64,000 nucleotides of DNA, taken from Neorhizobium galegae bv. orientalis str. HAMBI 540. Lineage in GTDB: Bacteria; Pseudomonadota; Alphaproteobacteria; Rhizobiales; Rhizobiaceae. The stretch lies in assembly GCF_000731315.1 (NCBI RefSeq), contig NZ_HG938353.1, positions 4,406,001-4,470,000 on the forward strand, written 5' to 3'. This document shows, one piece after another, positions 17,248 through 25,353 of the stretch; positions within the stretch are counted from its first letter, which is position 1; every line of letters starts with the position of its first letter. Position numbers and translations under genes: made by a program. Under the pieces are notes generated by a model that was given only the letters and a program-made list of their open reading frames with translations, was not told where the DNA came from and did not search any database.

Positions 17248-18372
17248 TCAAACGCTGATGCCGCCATGCGCGACGGTAAAGAACTGCGCCCGGTCGGCGA
17301 GCGCGGAAAACATTGCCCGATCGGTGCCGGTCATGAAGGACTGGCCGCCGAGACCGTGGACGAGATCGAAAAGAGCCGCCCTCCGGCCTTCGTCGAGATG
17401 GGCGGCGATCTCGTCGAGCAGCAGGATCGGCGCGTAACCGGTCATGTCGGCCGTCAGCCGCGCGTGGGCAAGCACGAGGCCGATCAGCAGCGCCTTCTGT
17501 TCGCCGGTCGAACAGCGCGCGGCCTCCATGTCCTTTTCGCGGTGGCGCACCAGCAGGTCGGTACGGTGCGGCCCGTCGAGCGTGCGGCCGGCTGCGGCAT
17601 CGCGACCGCGGCCATTGCGCAGCATGTCGAGATAGTCTTCCTCGAGGTCGGCTGCCGGGCGGTCCATTGCACCGTCCATGAAGCCTTCGAGTGTCAGGAC
17701 CGGCGTCGGGAACGGCGTCTCGCCGGAATTGCCAGATAGGGCCCTCAAAAGCCCGAGCATCTCCTGCCGGGCGGCGGCCATGGCGATGCCGAGGCCCGCC
17801 ATCTGCGCCTCGATGGCCGACAGCCAGGAAGGGTCGAAGCGGCCTTCCGACAGCAGCCGGTTGCGGCTCCTCATGGCGCGCTCGAAATCGCTCGCCCGCC
17901 GGCCATGGGCGGGATCGAGCGACAACACGAGGCGATCGAGGAAACGGCGGCGGTCTGAGGAGGCGCCGGTGAAGAGGCCGTCCATAGCCGGCGTCAGCCA
18001 CAGGACGCTCAGGTGGTCGGTAAGCTCCTCAGTCGATCTGGCCGGGGTGCCGTTGATCCTGAGCTTGCGGGTAACGCTTTCGCCTTCGCCCGGCTCGATA
18101 CCGGTGCCGATCGAGACCTCGCCGTCCATGCCGTCGACATCCGCAAAGATGGTGAACCCGGCGGCAGCGCCGACGCGCGTCACGTCGGACAGCACGGCGC
18201 GGCGCAGTCCGCGGCCGGGTGACAGGAAGGAAACGGCTTCCAAGAGATTGGTCTTGCCCGCGCCGTTCTCGCCGGTCAGCACCACATGGCGCCCGTCGAG
18301 CGACAGCGCCGCTTCCGCATAATTGCGGAAATCGGTGAGCTTCAGCCGGGAGAGGGAAGTTTTCTGCGCCAT
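17248..18372 (-). CDS. recF: DNA replication and repair protein RecF
   Basis: SMC-like ATPase (374 residues) that acts with RecO and RecR at single-stranded gaps. Walker A is TGENGAGKTNLLEAV (residues 33-47), preceded by LTDFRNYAEAAL. The signature and Walker B region are STGEQKALLIGLVLAHARL and ILLLDEIAAHLD near residues 290-340, with MTGTDRAMFSAL at the end. All are diagnostic. It is preceded by a 390-base gap and followed after 43 bases by the MoeB-like gene on the same strand. Confidence 0.96.
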   Translation of the reverse strand: MAQKTSLSRLKLTDFRNYAEAALSLDGRHVVLTGENGAGKTNLLEAVSFLSPGRGLRRAVLSDVTRVGAAAGFTIFADVDGMDGEVSIGTGIEPGEGESVTRKLRINGTPARSTEELTDHLSVLWLTPAMDGLFTGASSDRRRFLDRLVLSLDPAHGRRASDFERAMRSRNRLLSEGRFDPSWLSAIEAQMAGLGIAMAAARQEMLGLLRALSGNSGETPFPTPVLTLEGFMDGAMDRPAADLEEDYLDMLRNGRGRDAAAGRTLDGPHRTDLLVRHREKDMEAARCSTGEQKALLIGLVLAHARLTADMTGYAPILLLDEIAAHLDEGRRAALFDLVHGLGGQSFMTGTDRAMFSALADRAQFFTVAHGGISV

Positions 18373-18762
18373 CGGGAATCTTAAGGTTTCGTGAAACAGG
18401 AGCTAAGGGCTCAAGGCCCGGATGGCAAGCGCTTGCTTTGGTGAGGCTTTGCAACTGTCCTTGCGCCGGACGCCGTCGCTCAGCCTTGCAGCCTATCCGG
18501 TTGCCCACAATCGAAGGATCGCATTGATTGAAAAGACGAATCCCAGTCCGTGCCATCCCTGCCAGAGGTTGTCCCGCCGAGAATTTCGCGCCCTGCCTTC
18601 GACACCGAAACTTCTCCAATGCAACACCAATTTATGATTACCCAAAAACTAGGGGGTATGGCTAACAGCCCGTTAAAGCTTGGCTCCTAGAGATGCCTGA
18701 GCACGCATACGCATCTTATATCCGGATGGCCGCGTGGATCCTTTTAACTCCGGAGACTTGTC
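18373..18762. other. Intergenic region between divergent recF and chemoreceptor genes
   Basis: About 390 bases without a supported gene. It must carry promoters for recF (minus) and the chemoreceptor (plus). The stretch before the chemoreceptor includes an AT-rich segment near 18635-18660 and CCGGAG as ribosome site at 18749-18754. I could not identify a convincing -35/-10 pair, operator or RNA. Confidence 0.5.
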
Positions 18763-20262
18763 ATGAAAGACCAGAACCACAAAGCCGATCTCGCCGAGCG
18801 CCTTGACTTCATCGGCCTTGGCCAGGAGCAGCGCCGGTCTCTGGCCGAGATCCGGCCGGCCATCAAGGACGCGATCGGCGCCTCGCTGGATGCCTTCTAT
18901 CGCAAGGTCAAGGGCAACCCGCAGACGGCGAAGTTCTTCTCCAACGATGCTCATATCGCCCAGGCCAAGAGCCGCCAGGCCACCCATTGGGATGCCATTG
19001 CAGCTGGCAAATACGATGACAATTATGTGGACGCGGTTTCCACGATCGGACGCACCCATGCCCGGCTCGGTCTCGAACCGCGCTGGTATATCGGCGGTTA
19101 CGCGCTGATCCTCGACGGAGTCATTCGCGCCGTCGTCAGCCGGGAGCTGTCCGGCTTCTTCCAGGAGAAGAAGGCGAAGGTGCTTTCCGAACATCTCTCC
19201 TCGGTCGTCAAGGCGGCCCTGCTGGACATGGATTACGCCATCTCGGTCTATCTCGAGGTGCTGGGTGACCAGCGCAGAGAGGTCGAAGCCAAACAGGAAA
19301 AGGCCAAGGCCGAACAGGATGCAGCCCTCGCGGCGCTCGAAGCGGCACTGACGAGCCTTTCCGGCGGCGACCTGACATCCGAACTCTGGCAGGAACTGGC
19401 GCCGAGCTTCGCCAAGCTGCAGCAGAACTACAATTCCTCGATTTCCGAACTCGACACGGCAATGCGCGGGATCAGCAGCTCGGTCGAACAGGTGCGCGCC
19501 GAAGCCGGCGGCATTTCGGCGGCTTCCGAAAACATGGCCAGGCGCAGCGAGCAGCAGGCTTCGGCGATCGAGCAGACGGCTGCCGCACTCGAAGAGATCA
19601 CCACGATTTCTGGCCAGGCGGCGCAGCGGACCCGCGAAGTGCAGGAGATCGTGCGCGAATCGGCCTCGGAGACCGTTCGCTCCGGCAAGGTGGTCGAGGA
19701 GGCCATTGCCGCGATGGGCGACATCGAGCAGTCCTCGCAGAAGATGACCCAGATCATCGGGGCGATCGACGAGATCGCCTTCCAGACCAATCTTCTGGCG
19801 CTGAACGCCGGCGTGGAAGCGGCCCGCGCTGGAGAGCAGGGCAAGGGTTTCGCGGTCGTCGCGCAGGAAGTCCGCGAACTGGCGCAACGCTCTGCCGCTG
19901 CCGCCAAGGAAATCAAGGAACTGATCGACCAGTCTTCGACAGACGTCCATCGCGGTGTCGAGCTCGTCAACAAGACGGGGCAGGCGCTGGTCGGCATCGG
20001 CGGGCGCGTCAAGTCGATCGACGAACATATCTCGTCGATCGCCCGTTCGGCTCAGGAACAGGCTTCCGGCATCGAAGAGATCAATTCCGCGATCCGCAGC
20101 ATGGACCAGATCACCCAGCAGAACGCGGCGCTGATGGAAGAGACCAATGCCTCGACCCAGAGCCTGGTCGGCATCAGCAGCCGGCTGGCGTCGCTGCTCG
20201 GCCGCTTCAAGACAAGGGCTGTCCGCGAAACCCGCACCGAGCGCCCGCGCCTACGCGCTTGA
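18763..20262 (+). CDS. Globin-coupled methyl-accepting chemotaxis protein (soluble aerotaxis-type transducer)
   Basis: 499-residue chemoreceptor without transmembrane segments. Residues 1-170 form a protoglobin sensor domain: [26 protein letters not shown] contains the presumed proximal haem His at residue 99, and a further DAFYRKV helix is present. A coiled linker follows. The MCP signalling domain has the hairpin tip [21 protein letters not shown] flanked by [19 protein letters not shown]. By analogy with HemAT it should sense oxygen (or NO/CO) and signal to CheA from the cytoplasm. There is no C-terminal CheR-binding pentapeptide (it ends RTERPRLRA). Neighbouring genes are not chemotaxis genes. 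Confidence 0.93.
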   Translation: MKDQNHKADLAERLDFIGLGQEQRRSLAEIRPAIKDAIGASLDAFYRKVKGNPQTAKFFSNDAHIAQAKSRQATHWDAIAAGKYDDNYVDAVSTIGRTHARLGLEPRWYIGGYALILDGVIRAVVSRELSGFFQEKKAKVLSEHLSSVVKAALLDMDYAISVYLEVLGDQRREVEAKQEKAKAEQDAALAALEAALTSLSGGDLTSELWQELAPSFAKLQQNYNSSISELDTAMRGISSSVEQVRAEAGGISAASENMARRSEQQASAIEQTAAALEEITTISGQAAQRTREVQEIVRESASETVRSGKVVEEAIAAMGDIEQSSQKMTQIIGAIDEIAFQTNLLALNAGVEAARAGEQGKGFAVVAQEVRELAQRSAAAAKEIKELIDQSSTDVHRGVELVNKTGQALVGIGGRVKSIDEHISSIARSAQEQASGIEEINSAIRSMDQITQQNAALMEETNASTQSLVGISSRLASLLGRFKTRAVRETRTERPRLRA

Positions 20263-20332
20263 TCCTCGGCTTGAAACATGGACCGGGCGGTTCCGGTCGG
20301 CTAGTGTAGCTCCGCTTTCAGAGGAGCAGCAC

Positions 20333-20878
20333 ATGACCGACCAGGACCGCCCTTCCTGCATCACCCACTGGAGCGACATCGAAAGGCCCGATACGCGCAC
20401 CTATCGTGGCGATGACGAACTGATGTCGATCGGCGCTGCGCTTGGCCGGCATTTCGGCCTGACGCGGCTCGGTATCCATCACGAGCGCCTGCCGCCCGGC
20501 CGCCGCACCTCCTTCCCGCATGCCGAGAGCGCCGAGGAAGAGTTCGTTTATGTGATCGAGGGTACGCCGGATGTCTGGCTGGATGGCGAGCTCCATCGGC
20601 TAAAACCTGGCGATTCGGTCGGATTTCCCGCCGGAACGGGGCTGGCACATACGTTCATGAACAATTCGGAGGCGGAGGTCCGGCTGCTGGTGGTCGGCGA
20701 ACCGAACAAGCCGGAGAACCGCCTCTATTATCCCACGCGCCTCGACTGGCGCGAAACGCGCAGCGACTGGTGGGACGACGTGCCGAAGCGGCCGCTCGGT
20801 CCTCATGACGGCATGCCGGATGCGGTGCGTGCCGAAAAGGCCGCGAAGAATGCAGCAAAGGACACGACAGGTGAGTGA
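20333..20878 (+). CDS. Cupin domain protein
   Basis: 181-residue protein with a single RmlC-like cupin barrel. Metal-binding cupin motif 1 is HAESAEEEFVYVIEGTPDVWLDG (around residues 63-85) and motif 2 is GDSVGFPAGTGLAHTFMNNS. The remaining C-terminal tail contains SDWWDDVPKRPLGPHDGMPD, common in uncharacterised alphaproteobacterial cupins. No substrate can be named. The ATG at 20333 follows the ribosome site AGAGGAGC. The 3' end overlaps slyX by eight bases. Confidence 0.85.
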   Translation: MTDQDRPSCITHWSDIERPDTRTYRGDDELMSIGAALGRHFGLTRLGIHHERLPPGRRTSFPHAESAEEEFVYVIEGTPDVWLDGELHRLKPGDSVGFPAGTGLAHTFMNNSEAEVRLLVVGEPNKPENRLYYPTRLDWRETRSDWWDDVPKRPLGPHDGMPDAVRAEKAAKNAAKDTTGE

Positions 20879-21077
20879 CGAGGAAAGACTGGTCAAACTC
20901 GAGGAACTGGCCGCCCATCAGGCCAAGGTGATCGAGGAATTGTCCGACCAGCTCGCCGAGCAGTGGAAGGTGATGGAACAGACGCGCGCCAAGCTCGACC
21001 GGCTGACCGAGCGGTTCCTCTCGCTGGAGGAATCCTCGCTGGACGCGCCGGCCATCACCAAGCCGCCGCATTATTGA
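20871..21077 (+). CDS. slyX: SlyX family protein
   Basis: Short coiled-coil protein (68 residues) of unknown molecular function. The sequence from a GTG start reads VSDEERLVKLEELAAHQAKV, with heptads continuing through LSDQLAEQWKVMEQTRAKLDRL and the usual C-terminal PPHY. I chose the GTG at 20871 because AAAGGA lies 8-13 bases upstream and the protein then begins where SlyX homologues do. Overlap with the cupin gene suggests co-translation. Confidence 0.85.
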   Translation: MSDEERLVKLEELAAHQAKVIEELSDQLAEQWKVMEQTRAKLDRLTERFLSLEESSLDAPAITKPPHY

Positions 21078-21175
21078 CGGGTCCTGTCGTCCGTCAGGCG
21101 GCACGAGCATGCGCTGTTTGAGCGCGAAATATTCCCTTGGTCGCTTGGCCGTGGCCGTACGAATGTTCCAAAGAC

Positions 21176-21778
21176 CTACTGTACCTTGAAACCCTCGACG
21201 AGGTGCCGAACCACGAGGCGCAGCTCTTCCGGCGTAATGTCCAGCCGGTCGGTCAGCAGTCGTTTCCACGCAAAGCTCGTGATGATCTCCATGGCGAGCT
21301 CCGGTGCGACCCAGTCGGCCACTTCGCCCCGGGCCTTTGCCCGGCGGAATATCTCGCCGCCCTGCTGGTATCGGTCTGCCATGTAGGCGGCGATCGCCTT
21401 GCCCGCTGCCGGATCGGTCTGGGCCTCGGCGATGACGGAGCGAAAGACGGCGCCTCCATGACCGGCGCTCCAGAACTCGAGCAATCCGCTCAGAAGCTGG
21501 AAAATATCGGTCTCGATCGTGCCGGTGTCCGGTGCTATGTCGACATATTTCTGGCGGTGGTAGACATCCAGAAGCAGGATCGCGCGCGTGGGCCACCACC
21601 GATAGATCGTCGGCTTGCCCGCATGGGCTCGCCGGGCGACCGCCTCGATCGAAAACGATCCCAGCCCGCCTTCGACAAGGATTTCTTCTGCGGCGCGGAG
21701 AATGGCATCCTGGCTGTCGGGATTGCGTTGTGCGCCGATCGACGTGCGGCGGGTCTCCGCAGCCTTTTTCGCCGTCAT
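21176..21778 (-). CDS. TetR family transcriptional repressor
   Basis: 200-residue regulator. The N-terminal TetR helix-turn-helix reads LGSFSIEAVARRAHAGKPTIYRWWPTRAILLLDVY (about residues 35-70). The larger C-terminal part is the ligand-binding domain and resembles the TetR_C_11/AcrR-like group. The divergent neighbour starts 112 bases away, and the space between holds two GAAACGG-type palindromes that are the likely operator. Autoregulation and control of the neighbour are therefore inferred. The inducer is unknown. Confidence 0.9.
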   Translation of the reverse strand: MTAKKAAETRRTSIGAQRNPDSQDAILRAAEEILVEGGLGSFSIEAVARRAHAGKPTIYRWWPTRAILLLDVYHRQKYVDIAPDTGTIETDIFQLLSGLLEFWSAGHGGAVFRSVIAEAQTDPAAGKAIAAYMADRYQQGGEIFRRAKARGEVADWVAPELAMEIITSFAWKRLLTDRLDITPEELRLVVRHLVEGFKVQ

Positions 21779-21827
21779 GCAGGTCTCCCAAGCAAAATTT
21801 TAATCGACATAACACGAATCCTACTTG

Positions 21828-21877
21828 AACGAAACGGACCGTTTCGTTATATCACCTCCATCGAAACGGATCGTTTC
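21828..21877. promoter_or_regulatory. Tandem TetR operators
   Basis: Site 1 (21828-21848) is a perfect palindrome with arms AACGAAACGG and CCGTTTCGTT around a single A. Site 2 (21863-21877) is GAAACGGATCGTTTC, the same palindrome with one mismatch. Their centres are 32 bases apart, about three helical turns. A TATAT stretch between them could be a -10 element. They lie between the TetR gene and the divergent membrane-protein gene. Confidence 0.85.
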
Positions 21878-21889
21878 TATGGAGGTCCG

Positions 21890-22198
21890 ATGACCACGAC
21901 AACTTTAATCCTCAATCCCGATAGGGGAAATCAAGCCTTGGAGGCGCAATTGCAGCCCAAACCCGCCCGCGTCAATCCTTCGAAGGCGCGACTTGCGATC
22001 GTGATGATCCTCGCTGTCTATCCGTTGATCACGATGCTTCTTTATATCCTCGCGCCGCTCACCGAAGGCTGGGCCGTGTGGCATCGAACGATCCTGATCG
22101 CGCCGATCATGGTGCTGTCGATCGTATTTGTCGTCTCGCCGGCAATCCAGAAATATCTCGGCTGGTTTGTGGCCCGCATGCCTTCGCCGACAAAATAA
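21890..22198 (+). CDS. Small two-helix membrane protein of unknown function
   Basis: 102-residue protein. A polar N-terminus of about 35 residues is followed by two hydrophobic segments (LAIVMILAVYPLITMLLYIL and ILIAPIMVLSIVFVVSPAIQ) and a short tail KYLGWFVARMPSPTK. This resembles small membrane proteins annotated near antibiotic-biosynthesis monooxygenases in other bacteria, but I cannot name a function. The ATG at 21890 has a strong GGAGG at 21881-21885. Its promoter carries two copies of the TetR operator, so it is very likely the main target of the adjacent repressor. Confidence 0.8.
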   Translation: MTTTTLILNPDRGNQALEAQLQPKPARVNPSKARLAIVMILAVYPLITMLLYILAPLTEGWAVWHRTILIAPIMVLSIVFVVSPAIQKYLGWFVARMPSPTK

Positions 22199-22259
22199 GC
22201 TGATTTGACGGGTGTCAATCGGCGTGCCGAAAATGCTGATAGAGAGGAAGAGCCGGACC

Positions 22260-22868
22260 ATGCCGGTTACTTCGACAGGCAGTTGCATGACCCTTCCGGA
22301 ATTCACCGGCGCCATCCTCCTGCTTCTCTGCACGCCGGGGCCGACCAATACGCTGATGGCGCTCGGCGGATACTCGCGCGGCTGGCTGACGAGCCTGCCG
22401 TTGATCGCCGGTGAACTCGGCGGTTATCTGCTTGTGATCGTGCCGGTGGCGACGCTTGCGGCGCCTTTCTTCGACGCCTATCCGCAGGCTTCGGTCTGGG
22501 CGAAGCTCGCTGCGGGCGTCTGGGTGCTCTATCTGGGCTATCGGCTGTGGACGTCCGAAAAGCAGGCGAAGGACGCGGTCGAAGTTTCCGTCCGGCAGGT
22601 CTTCGTCACCACGGTGCTGAACCCCAAGGCGCTGATCATCGCGCTCGTCATCATGCCGCATGGCGGCCTCACCGAACTCGCGCCCTGGCTTGCGCTGTTT
22701 GCCGGGCTCGTGCTTTTGGCCGCCAATGGCTGGATCGCTTTCGGCAGCCTGATGCGGCGGACCGAGCTTTTCGAGGTGAAACCGATCATCATACGTCGCG
22801 CCGCCGCCGTCTGTCTCCTCCTCTTCGCAATGATCCTCGCCAGCGCGTCGATCCAGTCGCTGGCCTGA
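22260..22868 (+). CDS. LysE family translocator
   Basis: Inner-membrane exporter of about 202 residues with six hydrophobic segments. The signature CTPGPTNTLMALGGYSRG follows the first helix. A second family motif is LNPKALIIALVIMP. It is only distantly similar to the LysE protein at 2783-3394. Three in-frame ATGs exist (22233, 22260, 22287). I prefer 22260 because AGAGAGGAAG lies about 8 bases upstream; 22287 (MTLPEFTGAILLLL) gives the more conventional start. The substrate is unknown. Confidence 0.85.
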   Translation: MPVTSTGSCMTLPEFTGAILLLLCTPGPTNTLMALGGYSRGWLTSLPLIAGELGGYLLVIVPVATLAAPFFDAYPQASVWAKLAAGVWVLYLGYRLWTSEKQAKDAVEVSVRQVFVTTVLNPKALIIALVIMPHGGLTELAPWLALFAGLVLLAANGWIAFGSLMRRTELFEVKPIIIRRAAAVCLLLFAMILASASIQSLA

Positions 22869-23072
22869 AATAGACGGTCTCCACCCGAGTTGACGAATCA
22901 AGGCGTGATTGGCATCTTTTGCCTTGCGTGGCCTACGCCGAACCTCCCCGGACCTTCCCCAGCATGGTCCTGAAACGGAGGCAAAGGGACTTCAGTCTCG
23001 GGTCGCTCTCTTGGTCCGACCGTTTCGGATGTGGTTGCTGGGGAACTCCGTCCGGGACGTGAAAGGCTCAAG

Positions 23073-24056
23073 ATGACCCAGAACGGAAATTTCAAGCGCC
23101 GTGTCCGTGCCCGTGCCGAAAAGACGGGCGAATCCTATACCGCAGCCTTCAGCCACATCCGCGAGAGTGCCCCGAGCGATCCGGGGCCGCAGGCCCGGTC
23201 GGTGCGCCTGGCGGTGGCCCAAACCACGCCCTATGTCGATCCCCGCAGCGCAGCCGAGCTTCGTGCAAGCGGGGAGGAGATGCGCCGCCTGATGCGCGAA
23301 GCGCAAAAGGCGCGCGCGCGGATGATACACTTCCCCGAAGGTGCGACCTGCTCTCCCAACAAGCGCATCATGTCTTCGACCGGCCGCGATCCGGTCGGGC
23401 CGTCCGACTGGAGCCGGTTCGAATGGACCGTCCTGCGCGAAGAACTGGATGCCACGCGGGAATTGGCGCGGGAGCTTGGGCTCTTTGCGGTGATCGGTTC
23501 CGTGCACCAGCTCACCGAGCCGCATCGGCCGCACAACAGCCTCTATATCGTCTCCGACCGGGGAGAGCTGGTAACGCGCTACGACGAGCGCCTGCTGTCG
23601 AACACCAAGATCTCGTTCATGTACACGCCGGGTTCGACGCCGGTGACCTTCGAGGTCGATGGGGTGCGCTTCGGCTGCTCGCTCGGAATGGAGACGCATT
23701 TTCCCGAAATCTTCAGGGAATACGAGCAGCTCGACGTCGATTGCGTGCTGTTCTCGACCACCGGCGCGACGCCTGCCTTCGCGGCCGAGGCGCTGGGACA
23801 TGCGGCGAGCAACAGATACTGGGTGAGTTTCTCGGTCCTGGCCTATCCCGGCTTCATGCCGCCTTCCGGGATTGCCGCCCCGAGCGGCGAATGGGTGGCC
23901 CAATGCCGGGCGGATGCGACGCCTTCGCTGGCGATCGTCGATGTCGACCACAATCCGGGAGAGATCGCCCGCCCCTGGAGGCGAATGGCGCGTGCCGGCA
24001 TCTATGAGCCGCATATGGTGAACGACCCGCGTAGCGGCGGCCGCGACACGTTTTAG
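23073..24056 (+). CDS. Carbon-nitrogen hydrolase (nitrilase) fold protein lacking catalytic Lys and Cys
   Basis: 327-residue protein. Residues 1-30 form a basic helix with the motif FKRRVRARAEKTGESYTAAF, followed by a nitrilase-superfamily domain from about residue 44. The first catalytic residue is present (E89 in MIHFPEGA). The lysine position (Y-x-K) reads YDERLL, with E172. The nucleophile position, seven residues before the PE pair in GCSLGMETHFPE, is Gly205; the only nearby cysteine is C202, three residues earlier. The fold is supported by the conserved HNSLYIVSDRGELVTRY and GAAPSGEW-like segments. It is probably not a classical amidase; it may be a pseudoenzyme or have a shifted nucleophile. 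AAAGG precedes the ATG. A terminator follows. Confidence 0.8.
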   Translation: MTQNGNFKRRVRARAEKTGESYTAAFSHIRESAPSDPGPQARSVRLAVAQTTPYVDPRSAAELRASGEEMRRLMREAQKARARMIHFPEGATCSPNKRIMSSTGRDPVGPSDWSRFEWTVLREELDATRELARELGLFAVIGSVHQLTEPHRPHNSLYIVSDRGELVTRYDERLLSNTKISFMYTPGSTPVTFEVDGVRFGCSLGMETHFPEIFREYEQLDVDCVLFSTTGATPAFAAEALGHAASNRYWVSFSVLAYPGFMPPSGIAAPSGEWVAQCRADATPSLAIVDVDHNPGEIARPWRRMARAGIYEPHMVNDPRSGGRDTF

Positions 24057-24067
24057 GTGCCAATGAA

Positions 24068-24102
24068 AAAGCCGCCCGCAACGATCTGTTGCGGGCGGCT
24101 TT
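24068..24102. terminator. Bidirectional rho-independent terminator
   Basis: AAAGCCGCCCGCAAC (24068-24082) and GTTGCGGGCGGCTTT (24088-24102) form a perfect 15-bp stem around GATCT. It lies between the convergent nitrilase-like gene and dnaJ and can end both transcripts. Confidence 0.88.
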
Positions 24103-24122
24103 GAAGTCTGGGCTCCAGAAGC

Positions 24123-25256
24123 TCAGTTCTCGAAGAATTCCTTCATCCGGGCGAAGAAGCCCGTCGATTCCGGGTTGTTCTCCTTCGAGGACAATTCCTC
24201 GAATTCCTGCAGCAGTTCGCGCTGCCGCTTGGTGAGCTTCTGCGGCGTCTCGATCTGGATCTGGATGTAGAGGTCACCCGTCTGCGAGGATCGCAGCACC
24301 GGCATGCCCTTGCTCTTCAGGCGGAACTGTTTGCCGGGCTGGGTGCCTTCCGGCACCGTCACGCGGGACTTGGTTCCGTCGAGCGTCGCTACGTCGAACG
24401 TGCCGCCGAGGGCGGCCGTCGTCATCGAGATCGGCACGGCGCAATAAAGGTCGGCGCCGTCGCGCTGGAAGAACTGGTGCGGCTTGACCGACAGGAAGAT
24501 GTAGAGGTCTCCCGCAGGGCCGCCACGCGTGCCGGCTTCGCCTTCGCCCTGCAGGCGGATGCGCGTGCCGTCCTCGATGCCGGCCGGGATGTTGACCGAC
24601 AGCGAACGCTCTTCGGTGACGCGGCCCTGGCCGTGGCACTTGGAGCAGGGATCGGTGATCGTCTGGCCGCGGCCGTGGCAGGTCGGGCAGGTGCGCTCGA
24701 CCGAGAAGAAGCCCTGGCTTGCGCGCACGCGGCCAGAGCCCTGGCAGGTGCCGCAGGTCTTCGGCTGCGTGCCGGGCTTGGCGCCCGAGCCGGAACAGAC
24801 GTCGCAGGTGATCGAGGTCGGAACCCGGATCTGCGCCGTCTTGCCGGCAAACGCTTCTTCCAGCGTGATTTCCATATTGTAGCGAAGATCGGCGCCGCGT
24901 TCACGCCCGCCAGAGGATCGGCGGGCGCGTCCGCCGCCCATCATTTCGCCAAAAATGTCTTCGAAGATATCGGAGAAGCCGCCGGCGCCTGCGCCCGAGA
25001 AACCACCGCCACCGCCGCCCATTCCGCCGTGTTCGAAGGCGGCGTGGCCGAAGCGGTCGTAGGCCGCACGCTTCTGGGGATCCTTCAAGGTCTCGTAGGC
25101 CTCGCCGAGCTCCTTGAACTTCTTTTCGGCTTCTGCGTCGCCCGGATTCTTGTCGGGATGATATTTCATCGCGAGCTTGCGGAAGGCGCTTTTCAGCTCC
25201 TTCTCGTCGGCGGTCTTGCCGACACCCAGCGTTTCGTAAAAGTCTGCTTTTGCCAT
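24123..25256 (-). CDS. dnaJ: Chaperone protein DnaJ
   Basis: Type I Hsp40 co-chaperone (377 residues) that delivers substrates to DnaK and stimulates its ATPase. The N-terminal J domain has the HPD motif in [11 protein letters not shown] Gly/Phe-rich linker follows ([20 protein letters not shown]). The zinc domain has four CxxCxGxG repeats ([32 protein letters not shown]). Two beta-sandwich substrate domains and a dimerisation end complete it. I chose [12 protein letters not shown] at 25256; an upstream in-frame ATG at 25292 lacks family support. It lies 97 bases downstream of dnaK in the same direction. Confidence 0.97.
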   Translation of the reverse strand: MAKADFYETLGVGKTADEKELKSAFRKLAMKYHPDKNPGDAEAEKKFKELGEAYETLKDPQKRAAYDRFGHAAFEHGGMGGGGGGFSGAGAGGFSDIFEDIFGEMMGGGRARRSSGGRERGADLRYNMEITLEEAFAGKTAQIRVPTSITCDVCSGSGAKPGTQPKTCGTCQGSGRVRASQGFFSVERTCPTCHGRGQTITDPCSKCHGQGRVTEERSLSVNIPAGIEDGTRIRLQGEGEAGTRGGPAGDLYIFLSVKPHQFFQRDGADLYCAVPISMTTAALGGTFDVATLDGTKSRVTVPEGTQPGKQFRLKSKGMPVLRSSQTGDLYIQIQIETPQKLTKRQRELLQEFEELSSKENNPESTGFFARMKEFFEN

Positions 25257-25353
25257 GGAGGTAACCGGCTCCGGAAAGGATTCCGGCTGCACGAAGGCAG
25301 CCGGATACTCTAGTCAACTATGGTCGAGGTCTGGCCATCAGGCAACCGGCGGA

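Noticed and set aside
18029..18619. Minus-strand frame extending upstream of recF
   Set aside because: It lies in another frame overlapping recF and the intergenic region, without conserved sequence.
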